From assembly GCF_018139985.1 (NCBI RefSeq), contig NZ_JAGSOU010000009.1:1-64000 (forward strand): a stretch of DNA of 64,000 nt. Reading direction: 5' to 3'. Source of the DNA: Actibacterium sp. MT2.3-13A. Its GTDB lineage: Bacteria > Pseudomonadota > Alphaproteobacteria > Rhodobacterales > Rhodobacteraceae. Shown here piece by piece: positions 17,451 to 25,560 of the stretch. Position numbers and translations under genes: made by a program. Below the pieces are notes generated by a model. It ran no database searches and was not told the DNA's origin. It worked only from the letters and a program-made list of their open reading frames with translations. Position 1 is the stretch's first letter. Each line of letters opens with the position of its first letter.

Positions 17451-19964
17451 GTGACCAGGTTCATCCTTTCCTTCTTCGGGGCTGTGTTCAGCTTCCTGAC
17501 CATCGGCGCGGCGCTGGCGGCGCTGATGATCGGCGCGATCTTCTGGATGTATTCGCGCGACCTGCCCAATCACGAGGAACTGGCCAATTATTCGCCCAAG
17601 ACCATCAGCCGGATCTATTCCGGCGAGGGGCGCATGATTGACGAATTCGCCGAGGAGCGCCGCCTCTTCGCGCCGGCCGACGAGATCCCCGATCTGGTCA
17701 AGCAGGCCTTCATCTCGGCCGAGGACAAGAATTTCTACACCCACCATGGCTATGACACCCGCGGCATCGCATCGGCGGTGATCGACGCGGTGAAAAGCCG
17801 GGGCCGCAACGTGCGCGGCGCCTCGACCATCACCCAGCAGGTGATGAAGAACTTCCTTCTGGGGGGGGAGCGCCGGGCTGAGCGCAAGATCAAGGAGATC
17901 ATCCTCGCCACCCGCATCGAGGAGACGCTGAGCAAGGAGCGCATCCTGGAGCTCTATCTCAACGAGATCTATCTCGGCGCCAATTCCTATGGCGTGGCCG
18001 CCGCCGCGCAGACCTATTTCAACAAGACCCTGGCCGAGCTGGCGCCCGAGGAGGCCGCCTATCTCGCCGCGCTGCCCAAGAAGCCGGCTCAGCTGCACCC
18101 GGTGCGCGACATGCAGGACGCCGTCGACCGGCGTAACTATGTGCTGCGCGAGATGCGCGAGAACGGCTATATCGACCAGGCCACCTATGAAAAGGCCGTC
18201 GCCGCACCGCTGAAATCGGTGCAGAACGGCGATTACGAACCGTTCCGCGCCCAGTTGCCGCCGCGCGACTATTTCACCGACGAGATCCGCCGCCAGCTGA
18301 GCCGCGATTTCGGCGAGGGGGAATTTTTCGGCGGCGGCCTGACCATCCGCGCCACCATCGACCCCGAGATGCAGGTCGAGGCCGCCCGCGCCCTGCGCGC
18401 CGGGCTTGAGGAATACGACCGCTCGCGCGGGGTCTGGCGCGGCACCGGAAAGACCATCGAGGCGGACAAGCTGGCAGACGAGACCGCCTGGCGCGCCGCG
18501 CTGGCCGAGGTCGATGTGGCCCGTGACATCGAGGGCTGGCACCCGGCCGTGGTGCTGGAGATCGGCGCGCAGCAGATGCGCCTCGGCGTCGAGGGCGTCG
18601 AGGAGATCGCCACCGTCCCGCGCAAGGACATCGAGTGGTTCAAGGGCGATTTCGCCGAGAATTTCAAGCGCGGCGACGTGGTGCATCTGCGCCGCCTGCT
18701 CAGCGACAAGGACGGCAGCTTCGTCCGGTGGAGCCTGCGGCAGGTGCCCGAGATCCAGGGCGGCTTCGTCGCGATGGACGTCAACACCGGGCGGGTGATC
18801 GCCATGCAGGGCGGGTTTTCCTACCAGCATTCGGTGTTCAACCGCGCCACCCAGGCCACGCGCCAGCCCGGCTCAAGCTTCAAGCCCTTCGTCTATGCAA
18901 CGGCGCTCGACAGCGGCTTCACCCCCGCCACCATCGTCATCGACGCGCCCATCGAGATTGACACCGGCGGCGAGATCTGGCGCCCCAAGAACGCCTCGAA
19001 CAAATTCTACGGGCCGACGCCGCTGCGCACCGGCATCGAACGCTCGCGCAACCTGATGACGGTGCGGCTGGCGCAGGAAATCGGGATGGAGACCGTTGCG
19101 GGCTATGCCGAACGCTTCGGCGTCTACGACAGGATGCAGCCGTTCCTGTCGAACGCGCTGGGCAGCCAGGAGACCACGCTCTACCGCATGGTGTCGGCCT
19201 ACGCCATGTTCGCCAATGGCGGCGAGCGGGTGGAGCCGACGCTGGTCGACCGGGTGCAGGACCGCTGGGGCAACACGATCTACCGCCACGACCAGCGCGA
19301 ATGCCTCGATTGCGGCGCGGCGCAACTGGAGCAGGGCGTGGCTCCGCGCATCCGTTCGGACCGCGAGCGGGTGATCGACGCGATCACCGCCTATCAGCTG
19401 ACCTCGATGATGCGCGGCGTGGTCGAGCGCGGCACCGCCGCCGGCCGCGTGAACCTGGGCGTGCCCACCGCCGGCAAGACCGGTACCACCAACGACGCGC
19501 GGGACGTGTGGTTCGTGGGCTTCACCTCGAACATCGTGGCGGGCTGCTACATGGGCTATGACCAGCCGCGCCCGCTGGGCCGCGGCGCCGCGGGCGGCAG
19601 CATGTGCGCGCCGGTCTTCAACCAGTTCATGCAGAAGGCGACCGAGAAATACGGCGGCGGCAAGTTCAAGCTGCCCCCGGGCGGCCATTTCATCAAGATC
19701 GACCGCTATTCCGGCGGGCGGCTGACCGACGACGCCTCCGGCCCCAACGTGGTGGCCGAGTATTTCCGCGACGGCGAGGAGCCGATCTTCGGCCTCGGCG
19801 CGCTGATCGACGGGGGTTTCGCGATGGGGTCGAACCTGCCGCTGTTCGATCCCGGCGAGGACGAGACCTTTGAGGCCGAGCAGGTCACCACCTCGACCGG
19901 CGAGACCGCGACGGTGGGGCCCAAGGCCAGCTTCGGATCGCTCAGCTCGGGTGGGCTTTACTGA
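17451..19964 (+). CDS. mrcA: Penicillin-binding protein 1A
   Basis: An 837-residue bifunctional class A PBP that polymerises glycan strands and cross-links them, anchored by an N-terminal membrane helix (residues 3-27). The GT51 glycosyltransferase domain shows EDKNFYTHHGYD, RGASTITQQVMKN and KEIILATRIE. The transpeptidase domain carries the SxxK serine in PGSSFKPF, SxN in RSRNLM, and KTG in AGKTGTTND. An OB-like insert between the domains is typical of PBP1A. The start is GTG 17451, just downstream of a strong promoter at 17396-17424. Confidence 0.94.
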   Translation: MTRFILSFFGAVFSFLTIGAALAALMIGAIFWMYSRDLPNHEELANYSPKTISRIYSGEGRMIDEFAEERRLFAPADEIPDLVKQAFISAEDKNFYTHHGYDTRGIASAVIDAVKSRGRNVRGASTITQQVMKNFLLGGERRAERKIKEIILATRIEETLSKERILELYLNEIYLGANSYGVAAAAQTYFNKTLAELAPEEAAYLAALPKKPAQLHPVRDMQDAVDRRNYVLREMRENGYIDQATYEKAVAAPLKSVQNGDYEPFRAQLPPRDYFTDEIRRQLSRDFGEGEFFGGGLTIRATIDPEMQVEAARALRAGLEEYDRSRGVWRGTGKTIEADKLADETAWRAALAEVDVARDIEGWHPAVVLEIGAQQMRLGVEGVEEIATVPRKDIEWFKGDFAENFKRGDVVHLRRLLSDKDGSFVRWSLRQVPEIQGGFVAMDVNTGRVIAMQGGFSYQHSVFNRATQATRQPGSSFKPFVYATALDSGFTPATIVIDAPIEIDTGGEIWRPKNASNKFYGPTPLRTGIERSRNLMTVRLAQEIGMETVAGYAERFGVYDRMQPFLSNALGSQETTLYRMVSAYAMFANGGERVEPTLVDRVQDRWGNTIYRHDQRECLDCGAAQLEQGVAPRIRSDRERVIDAITAYQLTSMMRGVVERGTAAGRVNLGVPTAGKTGTTNDARDVWFVGFTSNIVAGCYMGYDQPRPLGRGAAGGSMCAPVFNQFMQKATEKYGGGKFKLPPGGHFIKIDRYSGGRLTDDASGPNVVAEYFRDGEEPIFGLGALIDGGFAMGSNLPLFDPGEDETFEAEQVTTSTGETATVGPKASFGSLSSGGLY

Positions 19965-20029
19965 GCTTGCCCCGCTGCGCCCGAGCCGTTATCACCCCCA
20001 CCTGAACGCCACGAACCGAAGGTCCGCCA

Positions 20030-21157
20030 ATGCGTGCTGAAACGCAGAACATCGTCGAGGATATCCGCAAATCGCTGAAGCTGCTGGCGCAGCGCATGGA
20101 TTGGGAAACCGCCGAGCACCGGCTCGAGGAATTCAACGCGATGTCCGAGGACCCGGACATGTGGAACGACCCTGCCAAGGCGCAGGCGCTGATGCGCGAG
20201 CGTCAGCAGCTGGTCGACGCCATCGACACCTACAAGGGCATCGGGCAGGAGCTGGAGGACAACATCGAGCTCATCGAGCTGGGCGAGATGGAAGACGACG
20301 CCGAGGTGGTGGCCGAGGCCGAGGCGGCCCTGAAGGCGCTCAAGGCGCGCGCCGCGCAGAAGGAGCTGGAGGCGCTGCTCGACGGCGAGGCCGACGGCAA
20401 CGACACCTTCCTCGAAATCAACGCGGGCGCCGGCGGCACGGAAAGCTGCGACTGGGCCTCGATGCTGGCGCGGATGTATGTCCGCTGGGCCGAGAAGCAC
20501 GGCTACAAGGTCGAGCTTCAGTCCGAAAGCGCGGGCGAAGAGGCGGGAATCAAGTCGGCCGCCTACAAGATCTCCGGGCCCAACGCCTATGGCTGGCTGA
20601 AATCGGAAAGCGGCGTGCACCGGCTGGTGCGGATCTCGCCCTACGACTCGGCGGCGCGGCGGCACACCTCGTTCAGCTCGGTCTGGGTCTACCCGGTGGT
20701 GGACGACAATATCGAGATCGAGGTCAACCCCGCCGACATCCGCATCGACACCTACCGCTCCTCGGGGGCGGGCGGGCAGCACGTCAACACCACCGACTCG
20801 GCTGTGCGGATCACGCATATGCCGACCGGGATCGTGGTGACCAGCTCCGAGAAATCGCAGCACCAGAACCGCGACATCGCGATGAAGGCGCTGAAATCGC
20901 GGCTCTACCAGCTGGAACTGGACAAGCGCAACGCCGCGATCACCGAGGCGCATGAGGCCAAGGGAGAGGCCGGCTGGGGCAACCAGATCCGCTCCTATGT
21001 GCTGCAGCCCTACCAGATGGTGAAGGACCTGCGCACGGGCGTCGAGACCTCGGACACGCAGGGCGTCCTCGACGGTGATCTGGACCGCTTCATGGCTGCG
21101 ACGCTGGCGATGGACGTGGCCGGCAAGTCTCGCGCCGAGGCGCAGAACGAGGACTGA
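20030..21157 (+). CDS. prfB: Peptide chain release factor 2
   Basis: A 375-residue class I release factor that reads UGA and UAA and triggers peptide release. The GGQ loop ([17 protein letters not shown]) is intact. The codon-recognition tripeptide is SPY, in [15 protein letters not shown], where Escherichia coli RF2 has SPF. The open frame is continuous from ATG 20030, so the autoregulatory +1 frameshift of many prfB genes is absent. It follows PBP1A by 65 bases in the same direction. Confidence 0.95.
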   Translation: MRAETQNIVEDIRKSLKLLAQRMDWETAEHRLEEFNAMSEDPDMWNDPAKAQALMRERQQLVDAIDTYKGIGQELEDNIELIELGEMEDDAEVVAEAEAALKALKARAAQKELEALLDGEADGNDTFLEINAGAGGTESCDWASMLARMYVRWAEKHGYKVELQSESAGEEAGIKSAAYKISGPNAYGWLKSESGVHRLVRISPYDSAARRHTSFSSVWVYPVVDDNIEIEVNPADIRIDTYRSSGAGGQHVNTTDSAVRITHMPTGIVVTSSEKSQHQNRDIAMKALKSRLYQLELDKRNAAITEAHEAKGEAGWGNQIRSYVLQPYQMVKDLRTGVETSDTQGVLDGDLDRFMAATLAMDVAGKSRAEAQNED

Positions 21158-21336
21158 CGGCCGGCAGGCCCGCGGGGCGGGCGGCCGCTGCCCGCGGGGC
21201 GAACGCATCCGGGCCCGGCGATGGGCGCGCAGCGTCGGCGCGGCCGCCCGGGCGCCGCGAAAATTCCCTTGATGGTCGCGATTTCCGTGTAACCTGTCCG
21301 CATACGCCGCGGGAAAGCGTATGAGGGAGGACAGAC

Positions 21337-22119
21337 ATGAGCGATGTGACCGCCGTTGAGGCGTCGCCGCGGCCGGAGATCGCCCGGCTGCATTTCCACG
21401 ATCTGAAGGGGGCGCTGGCCGATGGCTGGCGCGATTTCAGGCGCGCGCCGGGCTTCGGCCTGTTTTTCAGCGGCGTCTATGTGCTGGGCGGGCTGGCGCT
21501 GGTGCTGCTGGGGGCGGGCACCGTGGCCTGGACCCTGACGGTCTCGCTGGGCTTTCCGCTGGTCGCGCCCTTCGCCGCGGTGGGGCTCTACGAGGTCAGC
21601 CGCCGGCTGGAGCAGGGCCAGCCCCTCGTGTGGCGCGAGATCCTGGGCGTGGTGGCACGCGAGAAGGACCGCCAGATCCCCTGGATGGGGGCGATCATTG
21701 TCATTTATTTCCTGTTCTGGACCTTCCTCGCGCATATGATTTTCGCGCTGTTCATGGGGCTGAGCGTGATGACCAATATCAGCTCGTCGCTGGAGGTGTT
21801 CCTGACCGCGAGCGGGCTGAGCATGATCGCGGTGGAACTGGTGGTCGGCGGGGCCTTCGCCTTCGTCCTCTACAGCCTGACGGTGGTCAGCCTGCCGCTG
21901 CTGCTGGACAAGGAGATCGATTTCGTCAGCGCCATGCTGATCAGCTTCCGCACGGTGCAGGAGAATTTCGCGGTGCTTCTGGCCTGGGCCTTCGTTATCG
22001 CGACGCTGGTGTTCTGGTCGATGGTGCCGCTGTTCCTGGGCCTGCTGGTGGCGCTGCCGGTGCTGGGGCACGCCACCTGGCATCTCTATCGCCGGGCGCT
22101 GGTCTCGCCCGCGGGCTAG
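21337..22119 (+). CDS. DUF2189-family membrane protein
   Basis: A 260-residue integral membrane protein with about six hydrophobic segments. The opening LKGALADGWRDFRRAPGFGLFFSGVYVLGG, which enters the first helix, is the hallmark of the DUF2189 family, which has no assigned function. A further marker is ISFRTVQENFAVLLAWA near residue 205. It begins at ATG 21337 behind GGGAGGA and ends at a strong hairpin terminator shared with the convergent bactofilin gene. It is preceded by a 179-base gap with no gene. Confidence 0.85.
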   Translation: MSDVTAVEASPRPEIARLHFHDLKGALADGWRDFRRAPGFGLFFSGVYVLGGLALVLLGAGTVAWTLTVSLGFPLVAPFAAVGLYEVSRRLEQGQPLVWREILGVVAREKDRQIPWMGAIIVIYFLFWTFLAHMIFALFMGLSVMTNISSSLEVFLTASGLSMIAVELVVGGAFAFVLYSLTVVSLPLLLDKEIDFVSAMLISFRTVQENFAVLLAWAFVIATLVFWSMVPLFLGLLVALPVLGHATWHLYRRALVSPAG

Positions 22120-22129
22120 CCAAAACGAA

Positions 22130-22153
22130 ACGGGCACCCCCAGGGGTGCCCGT
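22130..22153. terminator. Bidirectional terminator hairpin
   Basis: ACGGGCACCCC (22130-22140) pairs perfectly with GGGGTGCCCGT (22143-22153), between the convergent DUF2189 and bactofilin genes. It lacks a long U tract. Confidence 0.65.
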
Positions 22154-22186
22154 CGGACTGGGACATGCGCGCCTGCGCGGCGGGGC

Positions 22187-22687
22187 TCAGCCCTGCTCGG
22201 GGGCGCGGCGCGGCGGCTGCGCGGGCTTGGCGGCACCGCCGGTCGAGAGCGGATCGTCGGCGCGCTGCACCGAACCTTCGAAATGCGCGCCGGATTCGAT
22301 CGCGATGGTCTTGTGGATGATGTCGCCCTCGACCCGCGCGGTCGAGGTCAGGCGCACCTTCAGACCGCGCACGCGGCCCACGATGCGGCCGTTCACCACC
22401 ACGTCGTCTGCGATGACCTCGCCGCGGATCGTGGCGCCTTCGCCCACGGTCAGAAGATGGGCGCGGATGTCGCCGTCGACGACGCCTTCGACCTGGATGT
22501 CGCCGGTGGTTTTCAGGTTGCCAGTCACGGTCAGGTCCGAGGACAGCAGCGATGCGGGCGGCTTCGCCTTGGGGGCGGTGGCCTGCGTCTCGGGCTTGGG
22601 CGCGGCTGCGGTCTCGGGCGCCTTGGCTTTTTCTGCGTCGCCGGCCTGTTTCGGGCCGGGCTCATTGATCCTGCTTTTAGAAAACAT
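22187..22687 (-). CDS. Bactofilin
   Basis: A 166-residue polymer-forming cytoskeletal protein. Residues about 55-145 are the right-handed beta-helix built from short repeats (LTVTGNLKTTGDIQVEGVVDGDI, VGEGATIRGEVIADDVVVNG), flanked by Ala/Pro-rich disordered ends. Bactofilins form filaments at the membrane and position cell-wall enzymes. Its start overlaps the end of the M23 endopeptidase gene by 11 bases, so the two are translationally coupled. This gene pair matches the known bactofilin plus LmdC-type morphogenesis module. Confidence 0.93.
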   Translation of the reverse strand: MFSKSRINEPGPKQAGDAEKAKAPETAAAPKPETQATAPKAKPPASLLSSDLTVTGNLKTTGDIQVEGVVDGDIRAHLLTVGEGATIRGEVIADDVVVNGRIVGRVRGLKVRLTSTARVEGDIIHKTIAIESGAHFEGSVQRADDPLSTGGAAKPAQPPRRAPEQG

Positions 22688-23999
22688 CTCTGGCTGCCTT
22701 GATATAGGTCATCGGGTTGATGGGTTTGTCGCCGACGCGCACCTCATAGTGCAGATGGGTGCCGGTGGAACGGCCGGAATTCCCCATATCACCAATCCGG
22801 TCCCCGCGCGAGACCCTATCCCCGACGTTCACGCGAAGTTTGGCCAGGTGGGCATAGCGGGTTTCGATCCCGAATTCGTGCTGGATCTTGATCAGACGGC
22901 CATAGCCGCTGGACCAGCCGGCATGGGTGACGACGCCATCGGCGGTGGCGTAGACGGGTGTGCCGTAAGAGGCGGCGAGATCGGTGCCTTCGTGCATCCG
23001 GCCCCAGCGCGGGCCGAAGCCACTGGTAAAGCGGAAGGCCGATTTGACAGGAACCGCGAAGGGCGTCTTCTGCGCCGCGATGCGGTAGAGGTTCAGCCGG
23101 TCCAGCCCGTGCAGGATCTGGTTGGCGCGCAGCTGCTCGGCACTGGGCGCCTCGCCCTTGGTCGAGATGCCGATCGGCGTCAGCGGCCCGCCCATGCCGG
23201 AATAGCCCTGGCGCACCTGGTCGATCAGGTTCTCGGTGGACAGGCCGGCGGCGCGGAACATCTTGTCCAGCGGCTCGACCGAGACCGTCAGCGCCTCTTC
23301 GATCTGGCTGAAGATATGGTCGCTGCGGTCCTGCGCGAGGCGGCGCTCATAGAGCAGCTCGTCGGTCAGGTCATAGGCCTTGGCGGCCTCGGCGGCGACG
23401 GCGTCGCGTTCTACCGCGGTCAGTTGCAACGCGTCGGTCATGAAGGCCAGGGTGGATTCCATGTCCGCCATCCGGCCGACGCGGGCATCGACCGAGTCGG
23501 CCACGCCGTCGAGTTCCGCGGTCAGGATCCCGGCCTTTTGCAACGCCTCGTCGCGCTCGGTCATGGTGTTGCGCAGGGTGGTCTGGATCACCTCGATGCC
23601 GGTTTCCAGCTCGCGCCGCCGCTCCTCGGAGGCGAGCAGCGCCGACTGCATCTTGGAAATCTCGGCCAGCGCCACGTTGAAGCGGGCCTGCGCGGCATGG
23701 GCCTCCTCGGCGCGGATGTCGCGTTCTTCGGCGAGGGCGTTGAGCCGGGTCTCATAGGTCTGCTGTTCGCGCGCGGCCTGGTCGCGCAGGCTGCCCGCCC
23801 CGATGCTGTCCATCGCCAGGATCGCGGCGGCGACGATCGCCCAGCCCAGCGTCAGGGCCGATCCGCCGAGCGCCAGAAGCTGCGTCGCCGGGCTGAGGCG
23901 GATGAACCGCGTGCTGTCGTCGGTGCGCAGAAACAGGCGCTGTTCCGGAAGGTAGCGCTCAAGCGCCGCGTTGAAACGGTGTATCAGCCTGTGGCTCAC
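22677..23999 (-). CDS. M23 peptidoglycan endopeptidase with coiled coil
   Basis: A 440-residue single-pass membrane protein. A cytoplasmic N-terminus (residues 1-45) is followed by a membrane helix (about 46-68), a long periplasmic coiled coil (about 75-260) and a C-terminal LytM/M23 zinc domain with GRMHEGTDLAASYGTP (His, Asp) and GTHLHYEVRVG (HxH). M23 enzymes cut peptide cross-links. In related bacteria such a protein partners bactofilin in setting cell shape, and the 11-base overlap with the bactofilin gene points to the same role here. No active-site residue appears lost. Confidence 0.9.
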   Translation of the reverse strand: MSHRLIHRFNAALERYLPEQRLFLRTDDSTRFIRLSPATQLLALGGSALTLGWAIVAAAILAMDSIGAGSLRDQAAREQQTYETRLNALAEERDIRAEEAHAAQARFNVALAEISKMQSALLASEERRRELETGIEVIQTTLRNTMTERDEALQKAGILTAELDGVADSVDARVGRMADMESTLAFMTDALQLTAVERDAVAAEAAKAYDLTDELLYERRLAQDRSDHIFSQIEEALTVSVEPLDKMFRAAGLSTENLIDQVRQGYSGMGGPLTPIGISTKGEAPSAEQLRANQILHGLDRLNLYRIAAQKTPFAVPVKSAFRFTSGFGPRWGRMHEGTDLAASYGTPVYATADGVVTHAGWSSGYGRLIKIQHEFGIETRYAHLAKLRVNVGDRVSRGDRIGDMGNSGRSTGTHLHYEVRVGDKPINPMTYIKAARDVF

Positions 24000-24169
24000 T
24001 GCTCTGCCTCTTGTCCCACCCCAGTCTTGCCGACCGATCGCTCCCCAACATCACGGTCGGGAATCCCTTACCCAGCGTCGGTCATTGCTGCAAGTTTTTT
24101 GAACAATGCGGTCCACCGGCTGCGCGGCTTTACGCAAAATGGGCAGAAATCTGCCGATGCGCCGGGTGG

Positions 24170-24994
24170 TTAGCGTATGTTGCTGCCCTCGGCGAGCGGC
24201 CAGTAGAAATCCGGCGGCAGGCCCGCCTCGGCGCGTTTTTCCTCGTTGAAGGGGGGCTTAAGCGCGCCGTGGAAATATTTGCGGACGAGGGCGTGGAACA
24301 CCTCCTTTGGGTCCTTTTCGTGCCGCCCGCAGAGGAAGTGGAACCATTTCGAGCCATAGGCGACATGGCCGACCTCCTCGCCGTAGATGACCTCAAGCGC
24401 CGCGACGGCCCTGTCGTCGCCGGCCTTGCGGAAGATCTCGATCATGCCCGGGGTCACGTCCAGCCCGCGCGCCTCCAGCACCATGGGCACCACGGCGAGG
24501 CGCCCCATCAGGTCCTCGGCGGTGTCCTCGGCCGCGCGCCACATGCCGGCATGGGCGGGCAGGGCGCCGTAATGGCTGCCCATCCGCTCCAGGCAGTCGC
24601 AGACCAGGTTGAAATGCTTGCTCTCCTCGTCCGCGGCCTTCACCCAGTCGTCGTAGAATCCCATGGGCATGGGCACATGGCCGAAGCGCGCGATCACGTC
24701 CCAGTGCAGGTCCACGGCGTTGAGCTCGATATGCGCCACGGCATGTAGTAGCGCGATGCGCCCCTCGGGCGTGCCGGGCCTGCGGCGCGGCACGTCGCGG
24801 GGCGACAGCAGCGCCGGCTTTTCAGGTCGCGCCGGGCGCAGCGGCGGGGTTGCGGTGCCCACGGGCAGGGGATCGCCCGCCGCGCGGGCGGCGAACCATG
24901 CGGCAGCGTGCCGGCGGCTGAGCGCGGTCTTTTCGCGGCCGTCGGCGGTGGTCAGAACCTCCGTGGCCATCCCGGTCAGCGTCGTGCCGCTCAC
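24170..24994 (-). CDS. DUF455 ferritin-like domain protein
   Basis: A 274-residue mostly helical protein of the DUF455 family. Possible metal ligands lie on helices: AHIELNAVDLHWD, ADEESKHFNLVCD and YGEEVGHVAYGSKW, in the ExxH spacing of ferritin-like di-iron folds. Function is not established. GTG 24994 overlaps the peroxiredoxin stop by four bases (GTGA), which suggests translational coupling; ATG 24970 is an alternative. Its pairing with a peroxiredoxin hints at an oxidative-stress or metal-redox role, which is inference. Confidence 0.82.
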   Translation of the reverse strand: MSGTTLTGMATEVLTTADGREKTALSRRHAAAWFAARAAGDPLPVGTATPPLRPARPEKPALLSPRDVPRRRPGTPEGRIALLHAVAHIELNAVDLHWDVIARFGHVPMPMGFYDDWVKAADEESKHFNLVCDCLERMGSHYGALPAHAGMWRAAEDTAEDLMGRLAVVPMVLEARGLDVTPGMIEIFRKAGDDRAVAALEVIYGEEVGHVAYGSKWFHFLCGRHEKDPKEVFHALVRKYFHGALKPPFNEEKRAEAGLPPDFYWPLAEGSNIR

Positions 24995-25461
24995 AGCGCG
25001 CGCACCGCGTCCAGCACCTCGGCGGCGTGGCCGGCGACCTTCACCTTGGGCCAGACCTGCGCGATCCTGCCGTCCGCGCCGATCAGGAAGGTGGTGCGCT
25101 GGATGCCCATGCTTTTCTTGCCATACATGGTCTTCTCGACCCAGACGCCGTAGCGCTCGCAGACGTCGCTGTCGGCGTCCGACAGCAGGCTGACCGCCAG
25201 CTCGCGCTTTTCGCGGAACCTGCAATGCCTGGCCACGGTATCCTTGGAGATGCCGAAGACCCTCGCGCCCGCGACCGCGAATTCGGGCAGAAGGGCGGTG
25301 AACTCCAGCGCCTCGGTGGTGCAGCCCGGGGTGTCGTCGCGCGGGTAGAAATAGAGGACCACCGGCCCGCCTTTCAGCGCCGAAAGGGTGACCTCCGCGC
25401 CGGTCTCGTCGGGCAGGGTGAAGTCGGGGGCTTGCGCGCCGATATCTGTCATCTGGCTCAT
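24991..25461 (-). CDS. Thioredoxin-dependent peroxiredoxin (Bcp/PrxQ type)
   Basis: A 156-residue peroxiredoxin that reduces H2O2 and organic peroxides in the cytoplasm. The family start DFTLPDETGAEVTL and the peroxidatic motif YPRDDTPGCTTEALEF are clear. The resolving cysteine that many Bcp proteins carry five residues after the peroxidatic one is absent (alanine), so this is probably a one-Cys or atypical member. Further cysteines occur at HCRFREK and DVCERYG. It is followed by an overlapping DUF455 gene and is divergent from the YhdP-like gene. Confidence 0.92.
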   Translation of the reverse strand: MSQMTDIGAQAPDFTLPDETGAEVTLSALKGGPVVLYFYPRDDTPGCTTEALEFTALLPEFAVAGARVFGISKDTVARHCRFREKRELAVSLLSDADSDVCERYGVWVEKTMYGKKSMGIQRTTFLIGADGRIAQVWPKVKVAGHAAEVLDAVRAL

Positions 25462-25560
25462 GTCCTCGCGTCGGGTTACACTGGGCTCAATACTAGAGCG
25501 CGCGGCAAGAAGTCAAAGCCGCGCCGAGCCCGAGGCAAGAGGACGCGCAGCAGGCGCCAC

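Noticed and set aside
20030-20130. Programmed +1 frameshift in prfB
   Set aside because: The frame is open from the start codon to the end with no internal UGA near codon 25.
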